64,000 nt of DNA from Ciona savignyi. Taxonomy: Eukaryota; Chordata; Ascidiacea; Phlebobranchia; Cionidae. Location of the stretch: NCBI GenBank assembly GCA_000149265.1, contig CH003035.1, positions 1,346,473 through 1,410,472 on the forward strand, read 5' to 3'. The notes beneath the pieces are model-generated. The model was not told where the DNA came from. It did no database searches and worked only from the letters and a program-made list of their open reading frames with translations. Positions 48,601 to 64,000 of the stretch are shown here, in pieces; positions within the stretch are counted from its first letter, which is position 1; the number at the start of each line of letters is the position of its first letter. Both the position numbers and the translations under genes were made by a program.

Positions 48601-50367
48601 AATCGAAAGGTTGAAGGTGCGAAACTGGTCGCTAGCTAGTCGGTTGTCTCCTTGGGAAAGGCACTGTACGGACATTGCCTGAACCCGGCGGATTAATGGG
48701 TTCTACCAAATTGAAGGAACGTGTCTATCCTATACAACACACTGCAATAGCTCCGGTAACCCGACGATGGGCGCGAGGTGATCTGACGATTGTCCGTGTG
48801 TTTAACCCACTTGGTTTTCCCATCCACGGGAATAAAGATGAATATCCTATCCTACTTGAGGGTAACTGCGTTTCACAGTAATGAGAAAGCGCCGGGATAC
48901 GAGTAACTAATATGGGTGTCCACTTTTTAATAGCTATTTTCCTTTTTGCTTGTTAAACCGTACACAATACAACATATCAAAATACCCACATACAGAAAAG
49001 CATCGCAATGGCTTTGCAACATATTATTCGCATATATTACTGCACGTGTTAACTTAAATGAGGTTATATTAGCATACTATATGGCGCCATAATACTTCTT
49101 TTCATCGGGCAAATGCTACTTTTTAATGATATTACTTCTTTGTTGGCCGAATCCACATACATGCTTACGCGCCAGCGGACAGGTGTTTCAATATAGGATA
49201 GGATAGAATGGGATATTTATGTTTATCCCCGTGAATGGGAAAACCAAGGGGGTTAACACACGGGCAATCGTCAGATCACCTCGCGCCCATCGTCGGGTTA
49301 CCAGAGCTATTGCAGTGTTTTGTGTATGATAGACACGTTCCTTCAATTTGGCAGAACCCATTGATCCGCTGGGTTCAGGCAATGTACGTAAAGTGCCTTG
49401 CCCAAGAACACAGCCGACTAGCTAGCGACCAGTTTCGAACCTTACAACCTTTCGATTGAAAGGCGACGCACTTAACCGTTAGACCAACGGTCGGGCCTGC
49501 GTATGCGCCCAAACATATGAGAAACGAGCATCAGTGTGTGGGTGGGCGTGTACAAGGCCGCCTGTGTTCAAGTGTGTGGGTTGATTACGTCAGCACGAAG
49601 CGTTTTCACTTGAGAATAAACGGAGATACTTCACTGTAATTTAAGACCAATAATAATAGGAAATTCAAGTTTATCCCCGTGAATGGAACGACTCAAGTAG
49701 GGTTATCGAACTGGTTATCGCCATATTACCTCGCGCCCATATCCCTTCTGGTTACCAGAGCTTTCGGTCAGTTTTCAAACTGAACCCTTCGCATGAACAG
49801 CGACGAACTAAACCATCTAGCTATTCGGTCGGATTATAAAGAACAATGTTTAAATACCCTTTTTTGCATTTACAGTAAAAAAACCCTACTTACCTAACGT
49901 AAAAAGTTTTTGTGACACAAGTAATTTATTGGTAACAAATGTTAAAATCGTGGTACATGAGTTTTTACTAACATATTATTACAATTGTTTTTTTAAAAAA
50001 CATACAAAAATATATTTCTAGCCTTTCTTCTTAAACATTTTTAAGTTCAGCAATAGTGCGTTAAACACCGTGCACTTTATGCATTACCGATAAAACTTAT
50101 CGCCCAAAAAGATGGCGTGACGTTTTTGCAACTCATGCAGCAATTTTCTTTTAATCACTGCATAGCTGCAGTTTGTCAGAAATTCGACAACAAATTACTG
50201 ATATTGGCAGTAAAGCGCATTGTGAAACCAGCACAATGCATATTTTAATATTACTAACCTTGGCATAAACCATTTGAAAAATAGCAGTTAAAGTCTTCTA
50301 TCGACTTTGTTCTGACTGTAACAGCGACCAACAACAGATTACCAATAATTATTTGCAAACGTAGCAT
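24608..50367 (-). CDS. Secreted protein of about ten MAM domains, at least 42 exons, interrupted by an assembly gap
   Basis: The first exon encodes a start (MLRLQIIIGNLLLVAV), a hydrophobic signal peptide, and the opening cysteine of MAM 1 (FNCYFSNGLC). Each MAM then repeats the same order: a GW exon, a G(G/N)xFAY... exon ending LxSP, a YCLDFWYY exon, and an exon with the closing IDDI.L...C motif. Introns are in phase 1,1,1,0 for every domain. About 4,620 coding bases (about 1,540 residues) are visible. The 767-N gap removes at least the second half of MAM 4 and the start of MAM 5. The last exon ends at a TGA after ITLKAEECDEPTN. No membrane segment, LDLa or enzyme domain is seen, so the product is probably secreted or matrix-bound. 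MAM domains mediate adhesion and oligomerisation in meprins, receptor phosphatases and zonadhesin; the specific role here is unknown. The introns are crowded with SINEs and DNA transposons. Confidence 0.88.
24790..25042 (-). mobile_element. tRNA-derived SINE, reverse copy
   Basis: Near-complete, from GGATAGGATAAGGTGTAAAC to the head ACCGCCAGGCTATCCGGCC. It is in the last MAM-gene intron. Confidence 0.88.
25548..25812 (+). mobile_element. tRNA-derived SINE, forward copy, diverged
   Basis: Reads GGTGGGTTAGCGCGTCACCA, GGCAAAGCACTTAACGGAC and CACGGGATAAACATGACTAT. Confidence 0.8.
27110..27215. repeat. T-rich tandem repeat, about 26-bp unit
   Basis: About four units of AATCATATTTTGTTTTTTCC + TATAAT just downstream of the 27282 MAM exon. 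Confidence 0.8.
27508..27718. mobile_element. Foldback MITE family, 211 bp, copy 2
   Basis: The ends GGGCAACACTAAAAAAAGAA and TTATCTCCTTTTAGGTTCCC are complementary in the same pattern as 16062-16272, with the same length. I see no convincing target duplication here. Confidence 0.7.
27932..28020 (+). mobile_element. SINE 3' fragment
   Basis: Holds only the 3' part: GGTGGGCGCTAGGTGATCTG to GGATAAACATGAATACCC. Confidence 0.75.
28327..28638. mobile_element. hAT-type MITE, 312 bp, family copy 1
   Basis: The ends CAGTGCTTCTCAAATGGTGC and AAGAACAAGAACCACTG are flanked by CTTTAGGC/CTTTAGAC (7 of 8). A sister copy is at 33271-33628. It is in the intron after the 28707-28802 MAM exon. Confidence 0.85.
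31459..31707 (+). mobile_element. tRNA-derived SINE, forward copy
   Basis: The 5' head is truncated (starts in the TCGAAAGGTTGCAGGAGC part), the body is intact, and the tail is ATCCTATCCTATCCC. Confidence 0.85.
32212..32503 (-). mobile_element. tRNA-derived SINE, full-length reverse copy
   Basis: Runs from GGATAGGATAGGATATTC to TTAACCGCTAGACCACCGAG. It ends about 25 bases from the 32529 exon boundary of the MAM gene. Confidence 0.9.
32762..32808 (-). repeat. Partial duplicate of a MAM exon start
   Basis: About 40 bases repeat the acceptor and first 25 or so bases of exon 32529-32627 (AACGACCACGAGACCAACCT, then TTTATATATT), with nothing downstream. It is a broken copy and no usable donor phase is seen. 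Confidence 0.75.
33271..33628. mobile_element. hAT-type MITE, 358 bp, family copy 2
   Basis: The ends CAGTGCTACTCAAATGGTGC and GATCGAGAACCACTG are flanked by TATTATAC/CATTATAC (7 of 8). Its right edge with the duplication is only about 16 bases from the donor of MAM exon 33653-33779. Confidence 0.85.
33924..34240 (+). mobile_element. tRNA-derived SINE, full-length forward copy
   Basis: Head GACTGGTTAGTCTGGTGG, intact body, tail with ACTATCCTCC and a later ATCCTATCC run. Confidence 0.88.
34530..34810 (-). mobile_element. tRNA-derived SINE, reverse copy
   Basis: Runs from TTAATGTTTATCTCCGTGAA to ACCGCTAGACCAACCGGCCG, close to the preceding forward copy and in the opposite orientation. Confidence 0.88.
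35227..35463. mobile_element. Long-TIR MITE, 237 bp, copy 2
   Basis: Same length and ends as 22278-22514. It is flanked by AAGTTTACA/AAGTTTACG (8 of 9) and lies in a MAM-gene intron. Confidence 0.82.
36595..36720 (-). repeat. AAACT-tailed interspersed repeat, reverse partial copy
   Basis: Reverse complement of the 3' half of the family: TTAGTTTATTCATATTTTGC through GGCAAAACGAAAAGTCGT. Confidence 0.75.
37321..37610 (-). mobile_element. tRNA-derived SINE, diverged reverse copy
   Basis: GATAGGATAGGATATAGGAT tail, with a body carrying several deletions. Confidence 0.78.
37808..38068 (+). mobile_element. tRNA-derived SINE, forward copy with internal deletion
   Basis: The head and GGTTGCAGGTGCGAAACTGG are present. 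About 40 bases (the TTGGGCAAGGCACTT segment) are missing before AGCGGATTAATGGGTTC. Confidence 0.85.
38340..38615. repeat. Tandem repeat, about 22-bp unit, 11 to 12 copies
   Basis: Units of AATTGGTAGTCAAAAACTAC + AA, varying by one or two bases, in the MAM intron below exon 38676. Unit spacing is head-to-tail with no unique spacers. Confidence 0.9.
39328..40094. other. Assembly gap (767 N)
   Basis: A run of N inside the MAM gene. The missing sequence must include the end of the exon that starts at 40143, a CLDFW exon, and a closing/opening exon, judging from the regular order of the other domains. Confidence 0.98.
42578..42614. repeat. (AT)n microsatellite
   Basis: A pure AT run directly after the GTACATAAT donor of MAM exon 42622-42809. 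Confidence 0.95.
42833..43112 (+). mobile_element. tRNA-derived SINE, forward copy
   Basis: From GTCCGGTCGGTTAAGTGCG to ATGAATATCATATCCCATCC. Confidence 0.88.
43735..44720. repeat. Old SINE fragments and AAACT-tailed repeat copy 3
   Basis: Diverged SINE pieces lie near 43735-43790 (+), 43905-43995 (+) and 44540-44720 (-). A good AAACT-tailed repeat copy is at 44153-44330 (TCGCCTAGGTTTGGCGACCG to AATAAACTAAACTAAAC). MAM exon 44345-44480 falls inside this span and is not part of the repeats. Confidence 0.6.
45150..47035. mobile_element. Large inverted-repeat element with internal tandem units, about 1.9 kb
   Basis: The left edge AATGGGACACAGATTGTTTT and right edge AAAACAATATGTGTCCCATT are inverted copies. 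Inside, two head-to-tail units of about 330 bases (from about 45205 and 45530; each with GGAATCGCAATGAAA-like and GGGAATTCCCCTGGG-like motifs) face a reversed array from about 46556 to 46965. The inner junctions GACATCTTCAACAAAGAGTC (45872) and GGCGACTCTTTGTTGGAGAT (46673) are inverted too. A reverse SINE is nested inside. No transposase frame is seen. It lies in the MAM 1 intron between exons 47121 and 45101. Confidence 0.72.
46199..46500 (-). mobile_element. tRNA-derived SINE, nested reverse copy
   Basis: Full-length, from GGATAGGATAGGCTAGGATA to ACCGCTAGACCAACTAGCC, inserted in the large inverted-repeat element and therefore younger than it. Confidence 0.88.
47223..47510 (-). mobile_element. 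tRNA-derived SINE, reverse copy
   Basis: Starts 13 bases upstream of the acceptor side of MAM exon 47121-47210 (GGATGGAAGGATAGGATATT) and runs to TTAACCGCTAGAACAGGACC. Confidence 0.85.
47818..47892 (-). CDS. Duplicate MAM 1 exon, candidate alternative exon
   Basis: An acceptor TTTGCAG, 75 nt, and a donor G|GTATTT, entering and leaving in phase 1 exactly as the primary exon at 48439-48513 does. The reading is open: GWQHLSITERTIVYNMRPPR, then FGLQN. It could replace the primary exon or be included with it without breaking the frame. It might also be a decaying copy; the open frame argues mildly against that. Confidence 0.5.
48566..48856 (+). mobile_element. tRNA-derived SINE, full-length forward copy
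   Basis: GTCCGGCCCGTTGGTCTAAC head and ATGAATATCCTATCCTAC tail, inserted into copy A of the tandem duplication. Confidence 0.9.
49193..49497 (-). mobile_element. tRNA-derived SINE, full-length reverse copy
   Basis: Tail TATAGGATAGGATAGAATGG and head ACCGTTAGACCAACGGTCGG. It lies in the first MAM-gene intron. Confidence 0.9.
49655..49835 (-). mobile_element. SINE, strongly diverged reverse copy
   Basis: Still shows AGTTTATCCCCGTGAATGGA and a decayed tRNA-like head near its end. Confidence 0.6.
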
Positions 50368-51290
50368 AATGCATTTACTGCTGGTAAAAAGTCAAAGTTT
50401 ATTTCACAGCATTTATACAAAGCACACCTCTGAGCGTAGAAATATGCTATTATAAATGATATATAATCCGATATACGCTTAATGTGTAGGTGTATAGCCT
50501 TGGGCTCTTTCACACAATTTCATTTAATTAATCTGATTCGTGCAAAGGTGTACCTATCGTCGATTTCTAAATTTAAAGGGAATTTTTAAGGTTTTAACTT
50601 TGCTGAACCTCACAATTACCAAACACTTTTCTCCAAAGATATTTTGTGGTGTCAAAACCTTGTCCAGCAAAATTACTAAAAAATTAAGCGCTTTTTAAAA
50701 CAGTTATTGTGAATGTGACATATTCCAATTCCGATTTCCTAACCGAGGCAAAACAACGTGATTTACCATGCACTTTTGGCGTATACAACAATAAAGCACA
50801 GTAGTAAATTGCCTAAGCTGTAAACAACTAAGTCAAGAAAACAAACAGCCGCCGTTTCAAATTTAATCCAAACATTTGTGATCACATTACTTTAATGCAT
50901 GTGTTTACCATTATTAGATAAGTATATGCCGCTGGAACGGGTTTTGGTCGAACTGATATTCTATTGCCGACGTGGTAAAGAGATAATGACATAGGCGTGG
51001 TTTATAATATTTTCTACACTTTTGCGTGTTTGTTTACCTAAACTTTATTAAATGACCTGAGTTTTACCGTAACATTATCACTTAAATACGTGGCTTGTCA
51101 TAACACAGGCTCTAATATTATGGTGTGACAAAATTTGCCTGCTTAAGTATGTAATAATGCATGCGTAATTTATAAACAAACTGCATTTTCAAGCTATATA
51201 TATAGTTTTCGAATTTTTGAAAGACACTCAAGTTAAGTTTGAAATTGTTTCTGTGCAGAAAAGTGAACTGCAAAGGATAGCTTCTGAAAA
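50368..51290. promoter_or_regulatory. Shared upstream region of the divergent MAM and Ly6-sushi-vWA genes
   Basis: The two start codons (50367, minus; 51291, plus) face away from each other across 923 bases with no exon or recognised transposon in between. A TATATATATAG run lies at about 51197-51207, some 85 bases before the plus-strand ATG. This is the only intergenic stretch of this size here free of SINEs. Its role as a shared promoter is inferred from position. Confidence 0.5.
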
Positions 51291-58506
<7,216 letters not shown>

Positions 58507-58763
58507 TATAATATATACTTATTTCCTTATATATACAAATATATATGCGTTGAATTACGTGATTAAACTGAAAATTGTTTATCGCAAACGTTTGCCAAAT
58601 AAATTATCACATATCACCTTATCACAGAAGTGGTCATCATAGCTTAAAGGGTAGTAACAGTTGACTGTAGAGCAGGATCTTTATCGTCACTAGGGGTATA
58701 AACACAATGTTGCTTGGTGTGTAAACTTGACCCTTGAGTTATTGCGAATTATAATTGCGAATT

Positions 58764-59036
58764 TGTCCGGCCGGTTAGATTCGCGGATAATTGCGTCGCC
58801 TTTCAATCGAAAGGTTGTAGGTGTGAAACTGGTCGTAACCGAAAGGTTGTAGGTGCGAAAGTTTTTTTACGGAAATTTCCTGAACCCAGCGGCTTAATGG
58901 GTTCTACCAAATTAAAGGGACGTGTCTATCGCATATACAACACACTGCAATAGCTCTGGTAACCCGACGGTGGGCACGAGATGATCTGACGATTGCCGGT
59001 GTGTTAACCCCCTTGGTTTTCCCATTCACGCAGTAT
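58764..59036 (+). mobile_element. tRNA-derived SINE, forward copy with duplicated head segment
   Basis: The AAAGGTTGTAGGTG segment of the tRNA-like head occurs twice (about 58810 and 58842) in place of the usual CTAGCTAGTCGG stretch. Confidence 0.85.
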
Positions 59037-60632
59037 ACAGGAGGGGGTTCTAACAGAAAACAGTTTTAAATAATAATATTACAACAACGTACAGATTTCT
59101 ATCAAACTATATGTTCTCTATTTCAGTATTAAAGCATAGGTGTTTTTTAAACTTGCCCATGTACCTCCAGCTGGGTGGTTAATTAAGACGTTCATATCGT
59201 TTATTTACGGGAAAGCCACTGGGAGGGAAAGTTGGGTGATGAAAAACTATTTAGCAAAATTTATGAATAATTGTTCCAACTCTAATCTTGTCCTCTACAC
59301 TGATCTTGACCCCATAAAAAACTGTAAAATGTTAGGTCAGTCGAGAAAAGTTTTTCGTTTCCGTGACAACGGTTGGTCTTAACCAGTATTTGGTTTAAAG
59401 TCGGAACGGATGACCGGTTCCACGATTAAAAAGAACCAAATAATTTTAAAATTTGATAAGCAACACGAAGTCTAAGTTTTTTGTTATGTTATACCTTTAA
59501 ACAGTAATCTTAGCGATTTTAGCATTTTTTTAAATATGTTTTAATCTGTATTGCCCCTATTTTAAATTACTTTGCTTTTGCAAAGAATGTTTCTTTTTCA
59601 ACGAATGTTATCCAAATTTTTAAGTTCGTGTATAATTGGACAGGCTTGCCTAAAAATAAATTATAAGTTTTAAATAACAAATTGGCTAATTTAGTCTCTC
59701 ATTTAAAAACCCACTTGAAGAAAAAAACTTACAAGTGTGTTTTCGGAACCAATATAAGAGTTCAAATCGTGATGGGGGATCAAAGACACAATTTAAAAAA
59801 AATGAAAATGGTGCTTTTAATGTAAATTGGTGGTTTTAGACCGAAACCGACTTGCAATATGGAGGAGACCTCCACTTTCAAGTATAGTACCCGTATTTAG
59901 TAGGATGCTTAAATATACCTTAAGAGTCTATCCTGAGCGTGTAATCCACGTGTTCGGGGAGTTTTAATTCCGTTATTCAAATGTTTTCAATTTACTTCAT
60001 ACACTCCATACAACGGATGAAATCGGGCTAGATAACCGAACTACTGCCGAGCATCTCGATTTCCTGCAAGGCGACAGATTGTTTCTGTTTGAATTGTCAA
60101 ATTACGAGAGTAAAATGATTCTAGTAAGCACAGCAAAGTAAACACAGCGGGAAGTCTCACCTTATTCAATAAAAACTGTACATAAAGCCTTGAAATATAA
60201 AAAGTAAAAGTAGGTCTTTATACCGTATACCACAGGCTATAAAGTTACCATCAGCCAAACTCTGGTCTGCGGTATTCTGTCGAATGTCCGTATTCTAACG
60301 CCTCTACATTTTCAACTTTTTTTAATGAAATAAATACGCATATCCTGATCTCACAACAAAACGGTCAAGTACGCCAAGACAATGAACGCAATGTTAAGTT
60401 ACTTAACAAAACAGATTTAAATGGTTTAGTTAACGCCAACTGAAGACGGGGCAACAAAATATAGTACACAACCTTACTTCCCGACCCCAAATCACGCTGT
60501 GCATTAAAATCGTGGTTGTCTGGTAGTGAGTGCGTATTTAAACCAGAAACTTCGTTAATGTAGCGCAGTGAGCCGGTAATTCTTCATTTAAAACCTGAAA
60601 AATATTCGGTATTTAATGGTCAAATTTTTATC
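59037..60632. other. Mostly non-coding, one weak plus-strand exon candidate
   Basis: At about 59975-60124 a plus frame is open (TTDEIGLDNRTTAEHLDFL, then FLFELSNYESKMIL) up to a GTAAGC donor at 60125. I see no good acceptor before it and no phase-matched exon after it. The rest shows no recognised feature. Confidence 0.25.
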
Positions 60633-60862
60633 ATGAACTTTGTTACAGGGATTAACAGATCCAAACTAGTCGGTTATCCGTTCAGTCAGATTAATGTATT
60701 TGAGGTAAATCGAAGGCTTTATCTTTATTTTCTATTTCTAAGCTATTCCTGTTAATTAAAATGAATAATCCTTTATAGGCCGTATCAGTCTTAAGGCAAG
60801 CAGAATTCCTGCGGTTTGATTGTGAGGTTTGTTATCCTGTCATCAAGGAAATGACGCAATAA
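60633..60862 (+). CDS. Possible two-exon small ORF, unrecognised
   Basis: ATG at 60633, exon to 60704 with donor GAG|GTAAAT, then acceptor TTTATAG and exon 60779-60862 ending TAA. The phases match and give 51 residues (MNFVTGINRSKLVGYPFSQ at the start, VCYPVIKEMTQ at the end). An AATAAA overlaps the stop. There is no family match, the product is short, and it may be chance. Confidence 0.22.
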
Positions 60863-63455
60863 AAAACAGAAACCATAAAATGTTAAAAATTACACCGAGT
60901 GTAAATATAGTCTTTAGCTTTTATAGCGACCACGTCTGCTGAAAACATATGTAAAATAATGTAATTTGTCTAGAGTCAACGAAAATAATCAAGATTTTTG
61001 CTTCAGTCTTCAGAAATGGATCACATTCAAAATTTAAAAATGCTTTTGCAAGTGTGTATCTTATTGGTATCCGAACAGTGTTCATAGCGCTATAGTTTAT
61101 CAGTCATGCGCTCTGATTTAACCAAAATTACTGCTACACGCAATCTGTTGTGTAATGAGAGTATGTTTACAGTCTACAGGAAGTTTTAGGTAGTTAGTAA
61201 TCAACTTGCGTTGTTAAACACGACGTACCGTGAGCCATCATTTGTGTGCATTTTGCGCAACACAGTAGGCCCTTATTGTCTGATGTACCGTCCGGTTCTT
61301 TGTTCGCATCAAGATACCATTATCAAATATAAGCTAATTTTATAACGTTAATCGAAACCAACACGCATATGGGCGGTATTTGGAAACCTAAATGGAGATA
61401 TTTATACGCGAGAAAAATACAGAATAATGAGTACAATGCAGTCTTTATTCATATTATTAAACCCCTCGGCCAATTGACTTATAGCGATCAAGCGGCAGCT
61501 TTAGATCTTACCACCGTTCGTCTGATCATCCGTTAGGATAATTGAACGTGTCATACCTACGCTTTACTATATATCAGACCAAATTTTAAAAATTTACTTA
61601 TAATTCACAAGTAGGGTATTTAGTTGATACGATGGTCCGCATATCCAATATATCTATAATATACTACTATAGTCATACTTTTGCTTTCATATGTACTCAA
61701 AATATATGTATATATATTTCACAGGGATTTACAATTAAGTGGAAGGTATGCCCTCACCCGTGAAACTTAAGGCCAATGCACACTTACGGCGATGGCAAGC
61801 GATGAGAGCGATGCGAGCGATTATTTTGACGTCACGTCCTGTATCGCCGGCCTATCGCTCGCAATCGCCCGAGTAGAAACTTGTTCTAGTAATTATATCG
61901 GGGTAAAATTTAATAATTATGAAACAACACGTGGTAGATTCTGAATATGCAGAAGTTTTGGTGATATGCGCAAGGTTATATCCTCAAGGTTGTAAAAATA
62001 ACAAAATCAATTTTTTCAGAAATTTACCTTCTTTCCAGACTATAGCGCTTGACATGCTCAATATAGATATTTGGTAAAATGTTTTAATCCTAGTTGAGTG
62101 TCTAGCTGTTTTAAACGTGTTAATAATTACATTATTGCGTATGATATATATGTAGCGTATAAATGAGACGGTCACTATAGTTCAGTAGGGAATTGGAATT
62201 ACTGGGGATATCCAGAAAAAAGATTAAAGTTAGGTATATTCTATTTAAGGATAGCTTTCGGAGTAAACTAAATTATTTTAACTAAAATCGTAGTGTTTCT
62301 TTATCGGCCCGCCGAAAATGCTGAAACTGGACTTATTTGTACATTTTCCCGATAGCGGGGATTTTCTTTGGGGTTTTTGTAAAATTAAAAAACGAAACAA
62401 ATTATAAGCATGTCAGTTCTTTAAGTTTTAACATGATTAGATATTCCTTGTACCTATTACCTGGCGCACGGGCATGCTTTTCGCTAGCTTAACGCAGAAA
62501 AAAAACCAACAAACAAAAGTTTTAAATGTGTTCCCTTCGGATTCGAAAGCGGATACCCTTCAGATTCGAAGGAAACACATAGTTATATTAAAATTATATT
62601 ATTGACAAGAATCGTTTATCGCCAACAAGCCCATTAGAAAAAACTAGAACCTTTACAACAAATAGTTGTAAAAAGAACAACAACTAAAAAAGGCAATAAG
62701 AGGCGTTAAAAACCCTTTAGCAGTGAAGACACAAACCAAGATGCACAAAAAAACAACAAATTAAGATCAAATGAGATTCAACTAAGAAATTACCGCATAT
62801 CACAGTTTGAAACATTTTTATACTAAACCAATTACAACACGGTCATGCTTAAACCGTAAAGTACTATGCTAAATTACTATTATTTACATCAACAAACGGG
62901 CGCGCCGCGCCCACTGCCTTATCACAAATCTATTACTTTCTACCAAGCTGTATTTGTATTTTTGTTGTTACCCCACTATGTGGATAACAAGTTTAGAACT
63001 TATATTTCGGGATTCATTAGTTTCTACGATCGGAAACAAACCATTTATAAAATAGTAACCATGCGACCCAGAGCCAACGTTTTTGTATGCAAAAAACCTG
63101 GTGTTTAATTAAATGTGTTACAAACAGTAGTAGTAGTAAACACGTGGTTAACACTAGGTTATTTAAAATTAACCGCGTTCAAAGTAGCACACGCATGTAA
63201 TAGTCAACAAACCATTTGAGATAGCGATTTACGCGTTAATTTTTTTATTTGATTATGTTGCTGCTAGGTCCTATCTAGCCTGTAGGTAAATAAAACTTCA
63301 ATTGTCCTAAGGTAAATTTCTAGGAAACTTAAAGCCCAGAGGCGAATTTAACGTTTCTTGGTTTTTCAGATGGTTAAACAAGCTCTGTTGTTCATTTGCG
63401 TTTAAGCGCCGCAAAGGATTTTTTGTAAGATTGGTACTTGCAAAATTTGTTTAAA
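60863..63455. other. Non-coding stretch with two small repeats
   Basis: Contains a GC-rich fragment at about 61772-61876 with repeated GCGA motifs in both orientations (GGCGATGGCAAGCGATGA; CCTATCGCTCGCAATCGCC), probably a piece of a transposon end, and an inverted repeat at 62526-62580. No exons recognised. Confidence 0.45.
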
Positions 63456-63573
63456 ATGTCAGAGGCTAATTTTTGGTCAAAAACTGCAAAACTTGACCAA
63501 GGTCGTCGAGGAACAACTTTTGCAAACGACAACTCCACAAATCAATCAGCCGTTTATACTGGATTACTGATAG
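63456..63573 (+). CDS. First coding exon of an unrecognised gene running off the right edge
   Basis: ATG at 63456 (an in-frame ATG at 63438 is the alternative) opens 39 codons plus one base, ending at a good donor, ATAG|GTAGGC. The translation begins MSEANFWSKTAKLDQGRRG and is hydrophilic. The ending VYTGLLIG looks like the start of a hydrophobic segment. The following intron contains a SINE and runs out of the window. Confidence 0.5.
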
Positions 63574-63861
63574 GTAGGCGCAAAGTATATTTATTTTTAA
63601 ACAAATATGTGTTTTTTTATGTTGTGCCCTTTTCATGTTGTGATGGAAATTGTTTGTCCAAAATCATTTTTATTTATACTCCACTTAAAATTTGCGTGGT
63701 CATTTTCACATAAGAAATTAGTTCATGCACCTCAGGCTACATGCTTACGATGTCAGTAAAATGGACCGCATGGGCCTAATTGCTAATCAAACAACACTGC
63801 TAACAAGTATAAGCTGCTGGCAACCATGTATAAATAAACTTAGTATCCTTTTCCTATCTAA

Positions 63862-64000
63862 TGCCTTTGTTAGTCGCCTTTCAGTTGAAGGGTTGCAAGT
63901 TCGAAACTAGTTGCTAGCTAGCCTGTTGTGTCCGTGGGTAAGGCACTTTATGGACATTGCCTGGACCCAGCAGCTTAATGGGTTCTACTAAATTAAAGAA
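63862..64000 (+). mobile_element. tRNA-derived SINE, cut by the window edge
   Basis: Starts in the AGTCGCCTTTCAGTTGAAGG part of the head and continues to TTCTACTAAATTAAAGAA at the last base. Confidence 0.85.

Larger units (their letters stand above)
47730..49097. repeat. Tandem duplication carrying two versions of a MAM exon
   Basis: Copy B (47730-48165) and copy A (48315-49097) align from CAGTTTCGTGTTTATAT to TATTAGC(G/A)TACTATAT. Intron stretches are clearly alike (CCTGCAAATCAG, GCATGA(A/G)CGAATG, ATGCTCGTTACTTT, GTAATGA(A/G)AAAGCGCCG). Copy A is interrupted by a SINE at 48566-48856, so the duplication is older than that insertion. Each copy holds a 75-nt exon opening with GW. Confidence 0.82.
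40095..50367 (-). other. MAM gene, exons for domains 1 to 4 (up to the gap)
   Basis: MAM 1: 50259-50367, 48439-48513, 47121-47210, 44920-45101, 44345-44480 (the last also opens MAM 2). MAM 2: 43399-43491, 43194-43268, 42622-42809, 41680-41755. MAM 3: 41572-41625, 41418-41510, 41176-41250, 40639-40805, 40360-40483 (also opens MAM 4). MAM 4: 40197-40268, then 40143 down to the gap edge at 40095. A duplicate of the MAM 1 GW exon lies at 47818-47892. Junction phases were checked one by one and agree. Confidence 0.85.

Noticed and set aside
59140..59382. 80-codon plus-strand ORF (MFFKLAHVPPAGW...)
   Set aside because: It starts within the 3' flank of a SINE, shows no family similarity, and has no splice partners; chance reading is likelier.

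Overview
This is a eukaryotic, animal window. Genes are split into many short exons with GT-AG junctions, the background is AT-rich, and tRNA-headed SINEs and small DNA transposons are everywhere. The compact introns, the domain mixtures and the recurring tRNA-like SINE with a 5-bp (GGATA/TATCC) tail suggest a tunicate, most likely Ciona. That assignment is inference, not a database result. I rebuilt gene models by hand from splice sites. Exon lengths sum to whole reading frames in all four complete models.

Layout. 0-4.2 kb: a SINE, an AAACT-tailed repeat, one possible first exon on the minus strand at 2.3-2.5 kb, and an 888-bp hAT transposon with an exact 8-bp target duplication. 4.6-15.5 kb (+): a gene whose C-terminal half resembles the microtubule-binding stalk of dynein heavy chains but which has no motor. 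Its 7.3-kb intron holds a complete 12-exon gene on the other strand (7.7-13.4 kb, -): an NHL beta-propeller protein of 630 residues. 15.7-18.1 kb: repeats and one unexplained GC-rich island. 18.3-23.0 kb (-): SF3B4, the U2 snRNP splicing factor with two RRMs, 8 exons, 376 residues. 23.1-24.5 kb: nested transposons.

24.6-50.4 kb (-): a secreted protein made only of MAM domains, about ten of them, with 42 visible exons and one assembly gap (39328-40094). It contains a tandemly duplicated exon and many transposons in its introns. 51.3-58.5 kb (+): a secreted Ly6/uPAR-like, sushi (about five), von Willebrand A protein of 637 residues, 15 exons. It diverges from the MAM gene across about 0.9 kb, so the two extracellular adhesion-type proteins may share control sequence. 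58.7-64 kb: SINEs, two weak exon candidates and the first exon of a gene that leaves the window on the right.

The points I find most interesting are the duplicated MAM exon pair, whose exons have diverged more than their flanking introns; the motorless dynein-stalk protein hosting a nested gene; the minisatellite built of splice-site-like units beside an NHL exon; and several transposon families seen as matched pairs with target duplications.
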